Part shown: one piece after another, positions 49,441-60,702 of the stretch | Position numbering within the stretch: the stretch's first letter is position 1 | How the letters are laid out: each line of letters begins with the position of its first letter | Assembly: GCA_025200525.1 (NCBI GenBank) | Contig: CM045762.1 | Span: 75,947,217 to 76,011,216, forward strand | DNA: 64,000 nucleotides | Reading direction: 5' to 3' | From: Camellia lanceoleosa | Taxonomy: Eukaryota > Streptophyta > Magnoliopsida > Ericales > Theaceae | Made by a program: the position numbers and the translations under genes | The notes under the pieces: generated by a model | What the model was told of the DNA's origin: nothing | What the model saw: only the letters and a program-made list of their open reading frames with translations | Database searches by the model: none

Positions 49441-50560
49441 AAAGATAAAAGAAAAAAATGAAATTTTGAAATCAAAAGAATCTTCTATTTTAAAATAGGA
49501 ACTAAATGATTAAAAAATTGAAAATGATTCTTTAAAACAGGAGAAAATTACTTTGAATGAAAATATAGAAGATTTGAAAATATTCTTTCAAAATTTAATC
49601 AAGGAAGGGACACTTTGGATAAAATTCTTAAAAATCAAAATAATACATTTGGAAGAGCTAGAATTGGGTATAAACCTTTTTCAAAAGGGAAAATTTTCAA
49701 AAATGATTTTATTTATGCATCTTCTAGACACTCACATCTCATGTGTCATTTTTGTGATAAAAAATGTCATATTTTACCATCATGTCCTGTTAAAAGAAAT
49801 CATTTTGCTAAAATAAATAAGATATGAGTTCCTAAAGATATTTCAACCCTGTCAAATTCTAACTTTTATGGACTCAAGAAAATATGGGTACTAATAGAAA
49901 AATCAAATTTTTGTAGGTATGTTTCAAGACGAAATTCAGTAACAATAGATGGTATTTCGACAGCTTATGCTCAAGGAACATGACCTGAAATAAAGCTATG
50001 TTAGCCACACTTAATCAAAGGATGGCGAATATGTAACCTTCGACAACAATAGTAAAGGAAAGATCATTGATGTAGGTAGTATTGGTAAAAATTCTTCTCC
50101 TATTATAGAAAATGTTTTGCTTGTTGAAGGTTTAAAACATAATTTGCTTAGCATTAGTCAATTATGTGATAAAGGTAATAGAGTAATTTTTAAGAAAACT
50201 TACTGTACAATTGAGAACACCAAAGATGATAAAACTCTGTTTGTAGGACATAGAGATGAAAATGTATATGTGTTTGATTTGCATAACTTGTCTTCTCATT
50301 TTGATGTTAAATGTTTATCTGCAATAAATGAAACTAGCTGGTTATGGCATAGAAGATTAGGACATGCAATTTCAAAACTTTCAAAAAATGAATTAGTCAT
50401 TGGTTTGCCTAAAATTAGTTTTGAAAAAGACAAACTTTGTAATGCATGCCAACTTAGGAAACAAACTAGAATTTCTTTTAAATCTAAAAATATTATTTCA
50501 ACTACTAGATCGCTTCAATTCTTACATATTGATTTATTTGGACCATTTAGAATATTAAGT

Positions 50561-50762
50561 AGTTGTTTGACATGTGCCAAAATAGCACATGCTATTTTAG
50601 CACATCATCTTATTTGAGTCACAATCATCTTATTTGGGTCACATCACTTTTTATTTGAGTTACACCACCTCTCTACCACATCACTTCAAATCCAACCCAT
50701 ATTTCACATTTTTTCATAAAAAGTCAAAAAGTATACTAATTTAGCACTTCCCAAACAACCCC
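50561..50762. mobile_element. MITE inside the Sirevirus-like integrase
   Basis: The 202-bp element splits the integrase frame between HIDLFGPFRI and CVDDYTRY. TAAGT flanks it on both sides (50556-50560 and 50763-50767). The ends agttgtttga and, in reverse complement, ggggttgtttggg are inverted. Its interior resembles the MITE at 17641-17843. Confidence 0.8.
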
Positions 50763-53002
50763 TAAGTTTAAGAGGAAAATCCTATACTCTTGTTTGTGTT
50801 GATGATTATACTAGATATACAAGGGTATTATTTTTAATACACAAAAATGAAGCTGTTTATAATTTTTCAAAATTATGAAAAAAAGTTCAAAATGAAAAAA
50901 AATCTTAATATCTATAGTGTTAGAAGTGATTATGGTAGAGAATTTGAAAATGGTGATGTTATAATGTTTTGTGATGAACTAGGAATAAGTCATAATTTCT
51001 CGGCTCTTAGGACTCTTCAACAAAACGGTGTAGTTGAAAAAAAAAATAGAACTCTTGAAGAAATGGCCCGTACTATGCTTGGTGAGAAAAATTTACCTAA
51101 ATATTTTTGGGTTGAAGCCTTTAACACTACATGCTATGTTGTAAATCGTGTCATGATTAGACCTATTCTCAAGAAAACACCTTATGAACTTTGGAAAGGT
51201 AAAAAACCTAATATTATCACTTACGAGTTTTTGGTTGTAAATGCTTTGTATTAAATAACAATAAAGATAACTTAGAAAAATTTGATGCTAAATCAGATGA
51301 AATTGTATTTCTTGGTTATTCAAATTATAGTAAAACTTATAAAGTATTTAATAAAAGAACTTCACTTGTTGAAGAATCTGTACACGTTACCTTTGATGAA
51401 TCTAACAACGTTGTTTCCAAGAATCTTGTAAGTGATGATACTACAGAAACACATCTAAGAATGGAGAGCATTTACATAACAAATAAAGAAAATCCATCTT
51501 CGAAACACAAAGAAGAAATTACGATGAAGAATCTTCAAGAAGAATATACTCATCCAGAAAATGAATCAAATCTACCAAAGGAATGGAAGTATGCTCACGG
51601 CCAACCTAAAGACCTTATCATAGGTGATGTAGAAGAATGTATAAAAACTCGTTCATCTATTAGAAATGTTTGTGGTAACCTAGTATTTGTTTCACAAATT
51701 GAACCAAAATCGTTTTTAGAAGCTAAAAAAGATGAAAATTGGATTTTAGCAATGCAAGAAGCATTAAATCAATTTGAAAGAAATGAAGTTTAGTTTTTAA
51801 CCCCTCGGCCTAAGGATCATCCAGTTATTGGTACAAAATGGGTTTTTCAAAATAAAATGGATAAATCCGTAGTTGTTACTAGAAATAAAGCTAGATTGGT
51901 AGCTCAAGGCTATAATTAAGAAGAGAGCATTGATTTTGATGAGACTTTTGCACCGGTTGTTAGACTTGAAGCTATTAGAATGTTACTTGCTTTTGCGTGT
52001 TTTAAAGATTTTAAATTGTATCAAATGGATGTTAGAAGTGCTTTCTTAAATGGGTACATTTCGGAGGAAGTTTATGTTGAACAACCTCTCACTAGATCAT
52101 GTTTTCAAACTTTCAAAAGTCTTATATGGTTTAAAATAAGCTCCTAGAGCATGGTATGAAAGATTAAATAATTTTCTACTTGACAAAGATTTTTTTAGAG
52201 GAAAAATTGATACAACACTTTTTATAAAAAATAAGAAAGGAGAATATACTAATTGTTCAAATTTATGTTGATGATATTATTTTCAGTGCTACTAATGAAA
52301 TTTTGTGCAAAGAGTTTGCTAAGGATATGCAGGGTGAATTCAAAATAAGTATGGTGGGGGAATTAAATTACTTCATCGGATTGCAAATTAAACAAACTAA
52401 GGATGGGATCCATTTAAATCAAACGGAATATATCAAGGATCTACTTAAAATATTTGAGATAGAATCATCAAAGCTTGCAGCAACTGTAATGAGCACATCA
52501 ATAAAATTGACAAAGATGAGAAAGGTAAACCAATAGATGAAAAGAAATATCGAGATATGATCGGTTCCTTACTCTACCTTACTGCAAATAGACCCGATAT
52601 AATGTTTAGTGTTTGTATGTGTGCACGTTTTCAATCTGCATTTAAAGAGTCACACATCACTGCAGTCAAATGTATTTTTAGATATCTTGTTGGCACTCCA
52701 AATTTAGATTTATGGTATCCTAAGGGAACCACTTTTAAACTTTATGGTTACTCAGATGCTGACTTTGTGGGGATGTAGACTTAACTGAAAAAATACTAGT
52801 GGCACTTGTCATTTTCTTGGAAGCTCTCTCACATCATGGTTTTGTAAAAAACAAAATTCAGTAGCTTTGTCAACTGCTGAAGCAGAATATATTGTCGCCG
52901 CTAGTTGTTGTGCACAATTACTTTGGATGAAGCAACAATTTCAAGATTTTGGATTTCACTATGATCATATTCCTATAAAATGTGATAACACAAGTGCCAT
53001 TA

Positions 53003-53110
53003 ACACATTGAAATAAGGTATCATTTTCTAAGAGATCATGTAAGAATCCTATTCAGCACTCACGCACTAAACACATTGAAATAAGGCATCATTTTCTAAG
53101 AGATCATGTA
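53003..53110. repeat. 40-bp duplication at the end of RNase H
   Basis: acacattgaaataagg plus the following attttctaagagatcatgta block occurs at 53003-53042 and 53071-53110, separated by 28 bp. The second copy lies at the expected place in the RNase H end. The first is an extra copy placed upstream. Confidence 0.8.
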
Positions 53111-53227
53111 CTCAAATATGACATTGAACTTGAATTTGTGCCTACATGACATATTTACCAAGCCCCTTAATGAAGAACAATTTTTTTTTTATATTAGAAC
53201 TGAACTTGGTATGATGAATACTCCTAT

Positions 53228-54140
53228 ATGATGTTTATATTTAAAATAAAAATAAATAAATCAAATAATAAAATCAAATATTTTTTTATATACTCTCTTT
53301 CATTCACTCTATCTCTCATCCTCACCCTCTCTCACTCTGGTTCTTTCTTTCGCTCTCTTGCCCTCTCTCTTATCATCCAACTCCGACTTCATCCCCACCA
53401 TCATCTATCTAAATCCATCATTGATCTTCTCTATCATCACAGTTCATCACCATCATCATCAACCCAAATCCCTCACCGATCTACCAAAATCCATCCCAAA
53501 TCTACATAAATCCATCACCGATCTACCAAGATCTATCTTTGATCTATCGATCTTCATTGTTCTTTCCGATCCTCTTCATTGAGGCAAGATCTACATCATC
53601 ATCACCATTTTTCACCATTGTCACCAATCTTCATTGTCGTCGACAAATTTTACATCCACCAATATCTTTTCCCCTATCAATATGTTAAAATTATGTTTGC
53701 ACTTTGTTAAATTTCTTATATGGTTGTATGTGGTACAAACTCTCTTGTATTTAATAACAATTGCTTCTACTTGGTATGAAGAAATTGTTTTTATTTGTAT
53801 TTTCTCTTTTTATGTTACTGCACTCGGTGCAGTTGTTTATGGCTGGATCTTGATTGCCCTTGATTTTATAAATTGGTAATCTGTTTCTTACAATTTGTCT
53901 AATTTTTAGTGCATTAATTTAGGGGGAGACTTGTATTATGTAATATTTTGAGCTTAAAACAATCAAAAAGCACAATCTTAAGGGGCGTTTGTATATTCTA
54001 TGCACAATTTCAGAAGGAGTCTACATAGAGTTATCTACTATTTTTTTTTTTCTCCTTATCTGCATCAACAATTTTTAGCAAAGACCGATAATATTTCAAA
54101 GAGAAATGCTTGCAATTTTATTTTAGAAAGAGAAAATATT
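53228..54140 (+). other. 3' region of the Sirevirus-like element with CT-rich and hydrophobic frames
   Basis: A CT-rich tract with repeated atccatcaccgatctacc words lies at about 53290-53580. It is followed by an 81-codon frame (53634-53879) with two hydrophobic segments (about residues 22-43 and 50-75). In Sireviruses this interval can hold an envelope-like ORF. I see no specific match, so I do not call one. Confidence 0.4.
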
Positions 54141-54141
54141 G

Positions 54142-54648
54142 CTAGATTACGTGTAAGTTTTGAGAAGGATTCACAGATTTTTTGCGTTTAACTTCTCTCA
54201 ACAGCTTTTCATGAGCCTTCTTTACATGTATGTCTCTATTTTCGACTTTTGTGAGTCTTAGCATTATATCTGTTGCATAATATTGCATCGCATTCTCCAA
54301 CTGTGAATTTTTCCCTTCTAGCTCTCTTTTCTCCTGACGAGTATTAGCCAGTTGTTATTTTAACAAGCACACCTCGTCTTTCACTTGCTGATTTTCTTAT
54401 ATTCTTGCTTGTAATCATTTAGCCATATTGGAAACCGCAGTCATCGCCTGTGTACTAAGAGCCATAGTGTTATTAATAGCACTGATATCATTCCGATTAC
54501 CAAAAGCAATAGGACTCTCATTTACAGGAATAGCGTGCGAATGCACTATCGGTAACCTCTTATTTGCCTGAATTACAGGCACCTCATATAGATCAAAACC
54601 ATTAATGGCCAAGGTAAGGAATGACATGATTATACAGAAAGTAAACAA
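54142..54648 (-). pseudogene. Antisense coiled-coil frame in the Sirevirus 3' region
   Basis: One minus-strand frame runs about 169 codons with only three internal stops. It starts MFTFCIIMSFLTLAINGFDL, continues NDISAINNTMALSTQAMTAV and then has QLANTRQEKRELEGKNSQLE and TKVENRDIHVKKAHEKLLRE, with a heptad-like Leu/Ala pattern. It ends at TAG (54142-54144). It opposes the element's own transcription. It could be a captured host gene fragment or an element-specific antisense ORF. I do not recognise it. Confidence 0.45.
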
Positions 54649-55084
54649 TTTTTTTTCTCTAAGAACACTTGAAGATTTCTTATCTCTGCATATTATCTAT
54701 ATTACTTTTTATACACTCCACCGATTCAATAATCGATGCATATTTGCTCAAATATCTTGTTTGTCAACATTTTAGGTGCTGCTGCACCATTTTTGTAGAG
54801 ATGATACAAAATCCCAAAAATGATCATGGGAAGAAACAAGAACAAATATTATATTCTTGTCAAATCAAGTTTTTTTTCTCCAATATGTTTGTATGATTTT
54901 TGTTTTTGGCACTGAAAATTTTCTATATCAATATTTTATTTTGATGATGTCCAAGGGGGAGGAAAAATATGAATTTGAATGGCTAGCTGTGTATGTTGCA
55001 ATGTTGCAAAGTTATCAAATATTTTGTTAATTTTAATTTTGTGTCAAATCCATACATATATTGCCATCATAAAAAGAGGGAGAT

Positions 55085-56375
55085 TGTTAATCATGTTGTT
55101 TGATTTTGATGATGTTATGGGATAAATTGTAATTTTTTTACTATACATATTTTATATTATTTAACAAGAACTATTATTTGTTTAAACTATATATTGTATG
55201 ATAAAAATATTTTGAAATTTTTACTATTCACGTTTTGAAAAACTAGGCTGATCACTATTCATCTTTTGACAAATTTGATGGGTTATGTTCTTTTGACAAA
55301 ATTGATATACTCATATGGGGTGGTAGGTTATTCTTTAAAAAGTATATTTAAAATCTCGTCAACAACTACAAAGATTATAAAAGAGGTATATATTTTTATA
55401 TCTATTATAAATGTTATTTTAAATATACTTAAAGAGATTTTATTGTGCAATTAAATATTTTTTTTATTGCGCAATTAAATATTTTATTAGAAAAATTACT
55501 ATGCAATTACAATACAACTTTTGATTATTTGTTGTTTTGAAGGGAAAATTTAACACTATTCATTTGTTGAAAAGTTGTATATACAATAGTGATCACTTAT
55601 ATTTTTAATATTTTGTAAGCCACATGTTTGGCATCTGACATAGAAAAGAAAAAGGAAATATTTACAGTATGCTTCATGCAAATTTTGAATATAAAGAAGA
55701 ATGGTCTTATGCTCCATATGCTCGAACTACTAAGTCAAAAAGGAGGAGGGTACCCACGTGATTTATGACGTCAGCAAGGAGCGTCCTACCTCCAACAGGT
55801 ATATTTTTTTTGTATAAATAGAAGTGTTTTGTGTAAAGAAAAATTAAGAACTTGAAGAGAAAAAAATTTGTGTGCTTCAAAATTGTGATTATATTTTTCA
55901 CTATGATATTTCACTTTCAGATCTAAGTAGTATCTTTGTTCTTACATTTTCATATCTACTCTTTGTGAGAGAATTATTGTAAAAGATGATTGAAGTACCT
56001 CTTATCCTTATTTATTATTTTGTGAAGGAATTTTGTAAGAGTGAGGCATTTATTGTTGAGAAAGACTCAATAGATAAGAGTAAGGCTTGTAAAAAATCCA
56101 CAAGCTTGCTGAAACTTGGTGTATTGATTCATTTTTATAGTGAATAAATTCTCAAGAAGGTTCCTTGGGGAGTGGACGTAGGCCCGACATACTGAACCAC
56201 TACAAATCTTAGTATTTGATTTTTTCTCCCTATCTCTCTTACTTTTATATTGATAATTATTAATTATTTTTTATTTGTTAAAATTTGAATATTGTGTTTA
56301 TTATTTTTAATATACTAAAATTATTTTTAACAACCCAATTCATCCACTCTCTTTGGTTGCCTACCTAGGATAACA
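55085..56375 (+). repeat. 3' LTR of the Sirevirus-like element
   Basis: 1291 bp, TGTTAATC to GGATAACA, next to target copy tgaag. TATAAATA at 55813-55820 is a plausible core promoter. Confidence 0.88.
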
Positions 56376-58454
56376 TGAAGGAATTTCATCAGAATGCAAG
56401 TTTAGTGGGTGGGATTAATAGCTCATTCATTGCTTTAAATCCTAAAAATGATAGCCCCTTTTGTTTGGATGAGTATAGGCTTATTAGTCTGATTGGTTCC
56501 ATGTATAAAATTCTAGCAAATGTGTTATCAAACAGGATGAAACAGGTGATGCCCAAGATTATTAGTGAGGTCCAGTCGGCTTTTCTGGGTGGTCGGAATA
56601 TTCTGTATGGGCTTCTAATAGCTAATGAAATTGTTGACGGATGGAAAACATCCAATAAGAAAGGTTTGGTACTTAAATTGGACTTTGAAAAGGCCTATGA
56701 CTCAATTAATTGGGAGTTTCTCTTTAACATGTTATTAAATTTTGGCTTCAGTTCTATATGGGTGAGTTAGATGAAAGCTTGTGTATCTTCTGTTAAGATC
56801 TCTATTTTGGTTGATGGGTCACCAATATCTGAATTTTGCCCGCAAAGGGGCCTTAGACAAGGTAATCCATTGTCACCATTTTTATGCAACATTGTAGCAA
56901 AAGGTCTCAATATATTGCTGAGCAGGGCTAGGGAGTTAAACTTAATTAATGGTGCAAAGGTGGGGTCAAATGGCCTAAGAGTAACTCACTTGTAGTTTGT
57001 GGATGACACAATTTTGTTTTGTGAAGCTAAGAGGAAGAAAGTCTATAATATTAAAAGAATTTTAAGATACTTTGAGATGGCATCAGGGCTGAAAATAAAT
57101 TATCATAAGAGTGTTATCTGTGGTGTGGGGGTTGATGATGGACTATTGCATGAGTTTGCCTCTAATCTAAATTGTCTTCACCAGAAGCTGCCTATAATGT
57201 ATTTGGGACTGCCATTGGGGCTCAACCCAAGTAGGAAAAGTACTTGGAAACCTGTTCTTGTCAAATTCAAGCAGAAACTGGCTAACTGGAAGAGAAGTGT
57301 ACTTTCTTTTGCTGGGAGATTAACCTTAATTAAGTCTGTTATGTCTAATCTGCCTATTTACTATTTATCATTGTTCAAGATTCTTGTAGGGGTGTCTAAG
57401 GAGATTGAGAATATGCAATCAACTTGCCTATGGGGTGGATCAGATCTTAGAAGAAAAGTGCATTTGGTTCGTTGGGAGGTGATTGCAAAGAATAAGAATC
57501 TAGGTGGTTTGGGCTTGAGGAGGATTAGAACATTTTATGAATGCCTGTTGCTAAAATGGTGGTGGAGGTTTGGAGCTGAGAATCAAACCTTTTGGAAAGA
57601 AATGATATGCTCAAAATATAATATTGAGAATGGGAAATGGTTTCCAATATTGAATGGTAGAGAATCTAAGGTCTGGTCTAATATACTTAATGTAGTTCTA
57701 TTGAATCCAGACTTGCATAATTTCTATATTCATAACTCTCAAATGGCTTTGAGGGATGGAAGTAGAGCACACTTTTGATTGGACAAGTGGATTGGCAATG
57801 TATGTTTTAAAGAGGAATTCCCTAGACTCTTCTCTCTATCTAATGATAAGCATGGGGTAGTAAGGGTGTTTTTTGAGAATAGAGGTGCAGCTAATGATTG
57901 GAACCTAGAGTTTAGAAGAAATCTGTTGGCCTAGGAGGAGAAGGAAGTCCATAGATTAGTTTGTTTGCTTAGGTGTGCACCAGCTCTTTGTATTGATAAA
58001 CCAGATGAATTGAAATGGGCAGCAGATTCATTTGAACTGTTTAGTGTAGCATCAGCTTATAAATGGAGTGAATCCCTTCTTGGCCCTGTTCTAACAATTA
58101 TAGGCTCTATATGGAATAATTTTGCTCCTCCCAAAGTGCAATTTTTTTGGTGGTTGGCATGGCTTGGTAAGGTTAAAACTTCCTATTTTCTTCATAGAAT
58201 TGGTATACTTGATGGGAGTGTTAATCTTGAATGTGTTTTCTATCATAATGATGTAGAAACTGTGGAGCATATTCTTATTTTCTGTCCTTTTGTTTGGAGG
58301 TTGTGGTCAAACATTGTAAGATGGTGGGGTTTCCAGTCGGTCTTGCCAGGTTCTGTAGATGGGTTGCTACAGTGGTGGTATGGTTGCAGAATGACAAAAT
58401 TGGAGAAGAAAATCTGGATGGTCATCCTTTTGGCAACTCTTTGGTCTACATGAA

Positions 58455-59310
58455 GGAGGCATAGAAACGAGTGTATTTTCATTGGAGCTCAACCAGGCTT
58501 TGAAGCTTTATGTGAAATTGTGAAAGTTATAGTAGCTTTGTGGGTCAAGGCCTCGCCATTACATTTGGAAGCTTCTGTGAATGATCTGGTTTACAATCTG
58601 CAGCAGGTCATGTTTTGCTTCAAGAATGGTGGTTGAGTGTGTATTTGTTTTGAGAGCTTATCTGGTTAAGTGTTTATTTGTTTTGCATCAGGAATGGTGG
58701 CTGAGCTTGTGTAAGGTCTGGTTACTGAGGTATGATCTAGTTTACAATACAGATAGAGTGGTTGTTGTTTCTGTGTTTGATCTGTGTTGCTCTGTTTCTG
58801 TGAGTGAACTGTTATCTGTTTTTGTGAATATCTAGTCTACAAAATGGATTGAGGTATGGCTGATCTTTTGCTTCTGGAATGGTGGCACACTAGTCTTGCT
58901 TTTGAGGTATTGCTAGAGCCTGTTATTACTAATCTGTTCTGTGCTGCTTTGTTTCTTTGTTGCTTTGTCTTTTTGTTGAGTGATATATCTGATCTTTTGC
59001 TTCTGGAATGGTGGTACATTGGTCTTGCTTTTCTGGTTGAGGTGCTTTATGTGCTAATCTTCTACTTTTGCTAGAGCCTGTTATTACTAATCTGTTCTCT
59101 TTGTTGTCTTTCTTGGTTGTTGCTTTCTTTTGAGGGTGTTTAGCATATGATAGGATGGACCTTTTGATGCCAACCTAGTTGGGATGATCTAGCCCATTGT
59201 GATGCTTTGTGCACTATCCTCTCTTTATTGATGTTTTGATGCATTTGTGTGTACAACTTGTGCCTTTCATTGTCATCAATAAAGTTTTCATTTTTTGCCA
59301 ATTAAAAAAA
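58455..59310 (+). other. LINE 3' UTR with internal repeats
   Basis: After the last ORF2 frame, the sequence is T/G-rich without coding signal. The word cttttgcttctggaatggtg occurs near 58863 and 58993, and gctagagcctgttattacta occurs near 58912 and 59071, so parts of the UTR are duplicated. It ends caataaagttttcat and then attaaaaaaa (polyadenylation-like signal and tail). Confidence 0.7.
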
Positions 59311-59327
59311 ATACCGTCTAACTAAAT

Positions 59328-60330
59328 GTGCACCATCTAATTACACCTCAACAATCCCATAAGAAACTTTCCTATCAAACTATCTAACCCTTCTCCATTA
59401 CACAATGAAACTGTTGAAAATATTGAGTTTTGGAGCGTGTGTGGTATCAAAAAAATTGTAAGTGCATGACTTATCTCGTGTATATAAATATATTAGGCAA
59501 ATGAAAGGAATTCAAAGCAGGAAGTTATAATGTAAAAGATAAATTAAAGACAAAGACATATCTATATATATATATATTAGGGAAAAGGTGGTTTTTAAGT
59601 GAGAAAACCTCGTGAAATTCAAAACTATTATATTATTTTAAAATCTTATGTCTTGATTTACATATTTTAAAAGGAAAGTTAATTAATTTATTTAAAAATC
59701 TAAATTTAAAATTTTACAAATAAAAGTTAACTAATCAATTTTAAATGTACATTTTTGTACCACTAAATATAGAAATCAATTCACATCTTCCATAGATTTT
59801 TTTTCTTGATGTTCAGTCTATATATCTATATTATAGGAAAGAGACATTTCATTAAAAAAAGTCATAAAACCTCCAAAGTTTCATTCAAAAATTTAAAATT
59901 TTAGTAATTAAATAAAAATATTAAAAAAAAATTATTGATTGTTGCCCTATCCTAAAAAATTTCATAACCAATTAACATATCTCACCAAAAGATTTTTACA
60001 AGTTCATTGACCTGTGATCCCTGCTATTTTGTTTCCTTTTTTTAATATATTTTTAGATGGGTAATTTTGTTCCCTTAAACCCCCAAGCTATGATTCCATA
60101 GCCTAAGTAGGATTTTATACTTTTATGTCATAATTCGTGTTTTCTTAAAATAAAAAATAACAACTATTATAATTACATCTCTTTAAACTCTACCCATTTT
60201 AAGGTACTACTTTCCCTTCCACTTTGCTTGATGACATTCGAAATTATATTTAAGCATTTTAATGTTTCCTTCACTTTGCTTGGCAGCATCTCAATTTGGT
60301 GACATTCACTTATGGTAACCTTGACCATTC
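59328..60330. other. AT-rich DNA without a recognised gene
   Basis: Between the LINE and the last TIR element. It contains a (TA)n tract near 59557-59577. Nothing else is recognisable. Confidence 0.6.
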
Positions 60331-60598
60331 TAGGTTTGCATGAGTCCGGATCCTCAACCGCCCTCTCCAACGGCTCTTTTTGCAGCGCCCCAAAACGACG
60401 TTGTTTTGGGGCCAAATTTCAATTAAAAAAAAAAGACAGCAGGAAGAAGGGAAAAGAAGAAAGGCAGAGAAAGAGAGGAGGAGGAGGAAGAAGAGTGAAC
60501 AGAATGCAGAGACCAAAATAAAAAACATTAACTACAAATTTTCCATTTCATTTGTCTTGGTTTTCTTCACATCCAAACACAGTGAACAGAAATTTCAA

Positions 60599-60601
<3 letters not shown>

Positions 60602-60637
<36 letters not shown>
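60602..60637. repeat. (GA)n microsatellite
   Basis: About 16 tandem GA units, directly visible. Confidence 0.85.
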
Positions 60638-60639
<2 letters not shown>

Positions 60640-60702
60640 TGGAACAAACCTGAAGATTTCTGGGTATTTGCCATTTCAATCTAATAACATAATCTCAATG
60701 TA

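Larger units (their letters stand above)
50117..53160 (+). pseudogene. Sirevirus-like pol, broken
   Basis: GAG-pre-integrase (ETSWLWHRRLGHAISKLSKN, 50328) and integrase start LQFLHIDLFGPFRI (50515). A MITE follows. Integrase resumes with CVDDYTRYTRVLF (50797), YSVRSDYGREFENGD (50910) and TLQQNGVVEKKNRTLEEMAR (51011). Reverse transcriptase has WVFQNKMDKS, RLVAQGYN and FKLYQMDVRSAFLNGYISEE (52009). YVDD is present at 52264-52275 but lies one frame off the preceding part. RNase H has LYGYSDADFVG (52740) and STAEAEYIVAA (52870). A 40-bp partial duplication corrupts its end (53003-53042 and 53071-53110). Stops occur at 51793, 51919 and elsewhere. Confidence 0.85.
47643..56375 (+). mobile_element. 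Sirevirus-like Ty1/copia element inserted in the LINE RT
   Basis: A perfect 5-bp target duplication tgaag flanks it (47638-47642 and 56376-56380). Both LTRs start TGTTAATCATGTTGTTTGA and end GGATAACA. The 5' LTR is only 488 bp (47643-48130), while the 3' LTR is 1291 bp (55085-56375). The primer-site region ttTAGTATCAGAGC follows the 5' LTR (one mismatch to the tRNA-Met word). The purine tract aaaaagagggagat precedes the 3' LTR. Gag has the Sirevirus-type organisation, with a long acidic region after the zinc knuckle. About 2 kb lies between RNase H and the 3' LTR. A MITE interrupts the integrase. Confidence 0.88.
46205..58620 (+). pseudogene. LINE ORF2 (APE endonuclease, RT, zf-RVT), split at 47642
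   Basis: The endonuclease part starts with KIQSWNLRGLG, then VDIILLQETKI, VIINVYGPNE, a DFNEIK frame near 46625 and LLSDHSPIILM near 46860, the expected order for APE-type nucleases. KAPTPDG near 47560 is the start of the RT domain. The Sirevirus insertion follows. RT resumes at 56381 with DEYRLISLIGSMYKILANVL, LVLKLDFEKAYDSINWEFL, FCPQRGLRQGNPLSPFLC and FVDDTILFCEA (active site at 56996-57007, directly after a stop). KIQFFWWLA-like PPKVQFFWWLAWLGKVKTS near 58127 is the zf-RVT region. In-frame stops occur near 46641, 47265, 47579, 56770, 56995 and 57778. Confidence 0.88.
37253..59310 (+). mobile_element. Full-length L1-type LINE, split by two LTR retrotransposons
   Basis: A 17-bp target duplication flanks it: ataccatctaactaaat at 37236-37252 and ataccgtctaactaaat at 59311-59327 (one difference). 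A short A-rich tail (attaaaaaaa) precedes the right copy. Removing the insertions at 38189-45263 and 47643-56375 and their extra target copies leaves about 6.2 kb, the usual size of plant L1 elements. Order: ORF1 with an RRM-like start and DUF4283-like region, then ORF2 with APE endonuclease, reverse transcriptase and zf-RVT, then a 3' UTR. Several stops mean it is no longer active. Confidence 0.9.

Noticed and set aside
53634..53879. 81-codon ORF with two hydrophobic segments as a Sirevirus envelope-like protein
   Set aside because: The position fits, but the frame is short, has no signal peptide or specific motif and could arise by chance in T-rich sequence. Not called as a gene.
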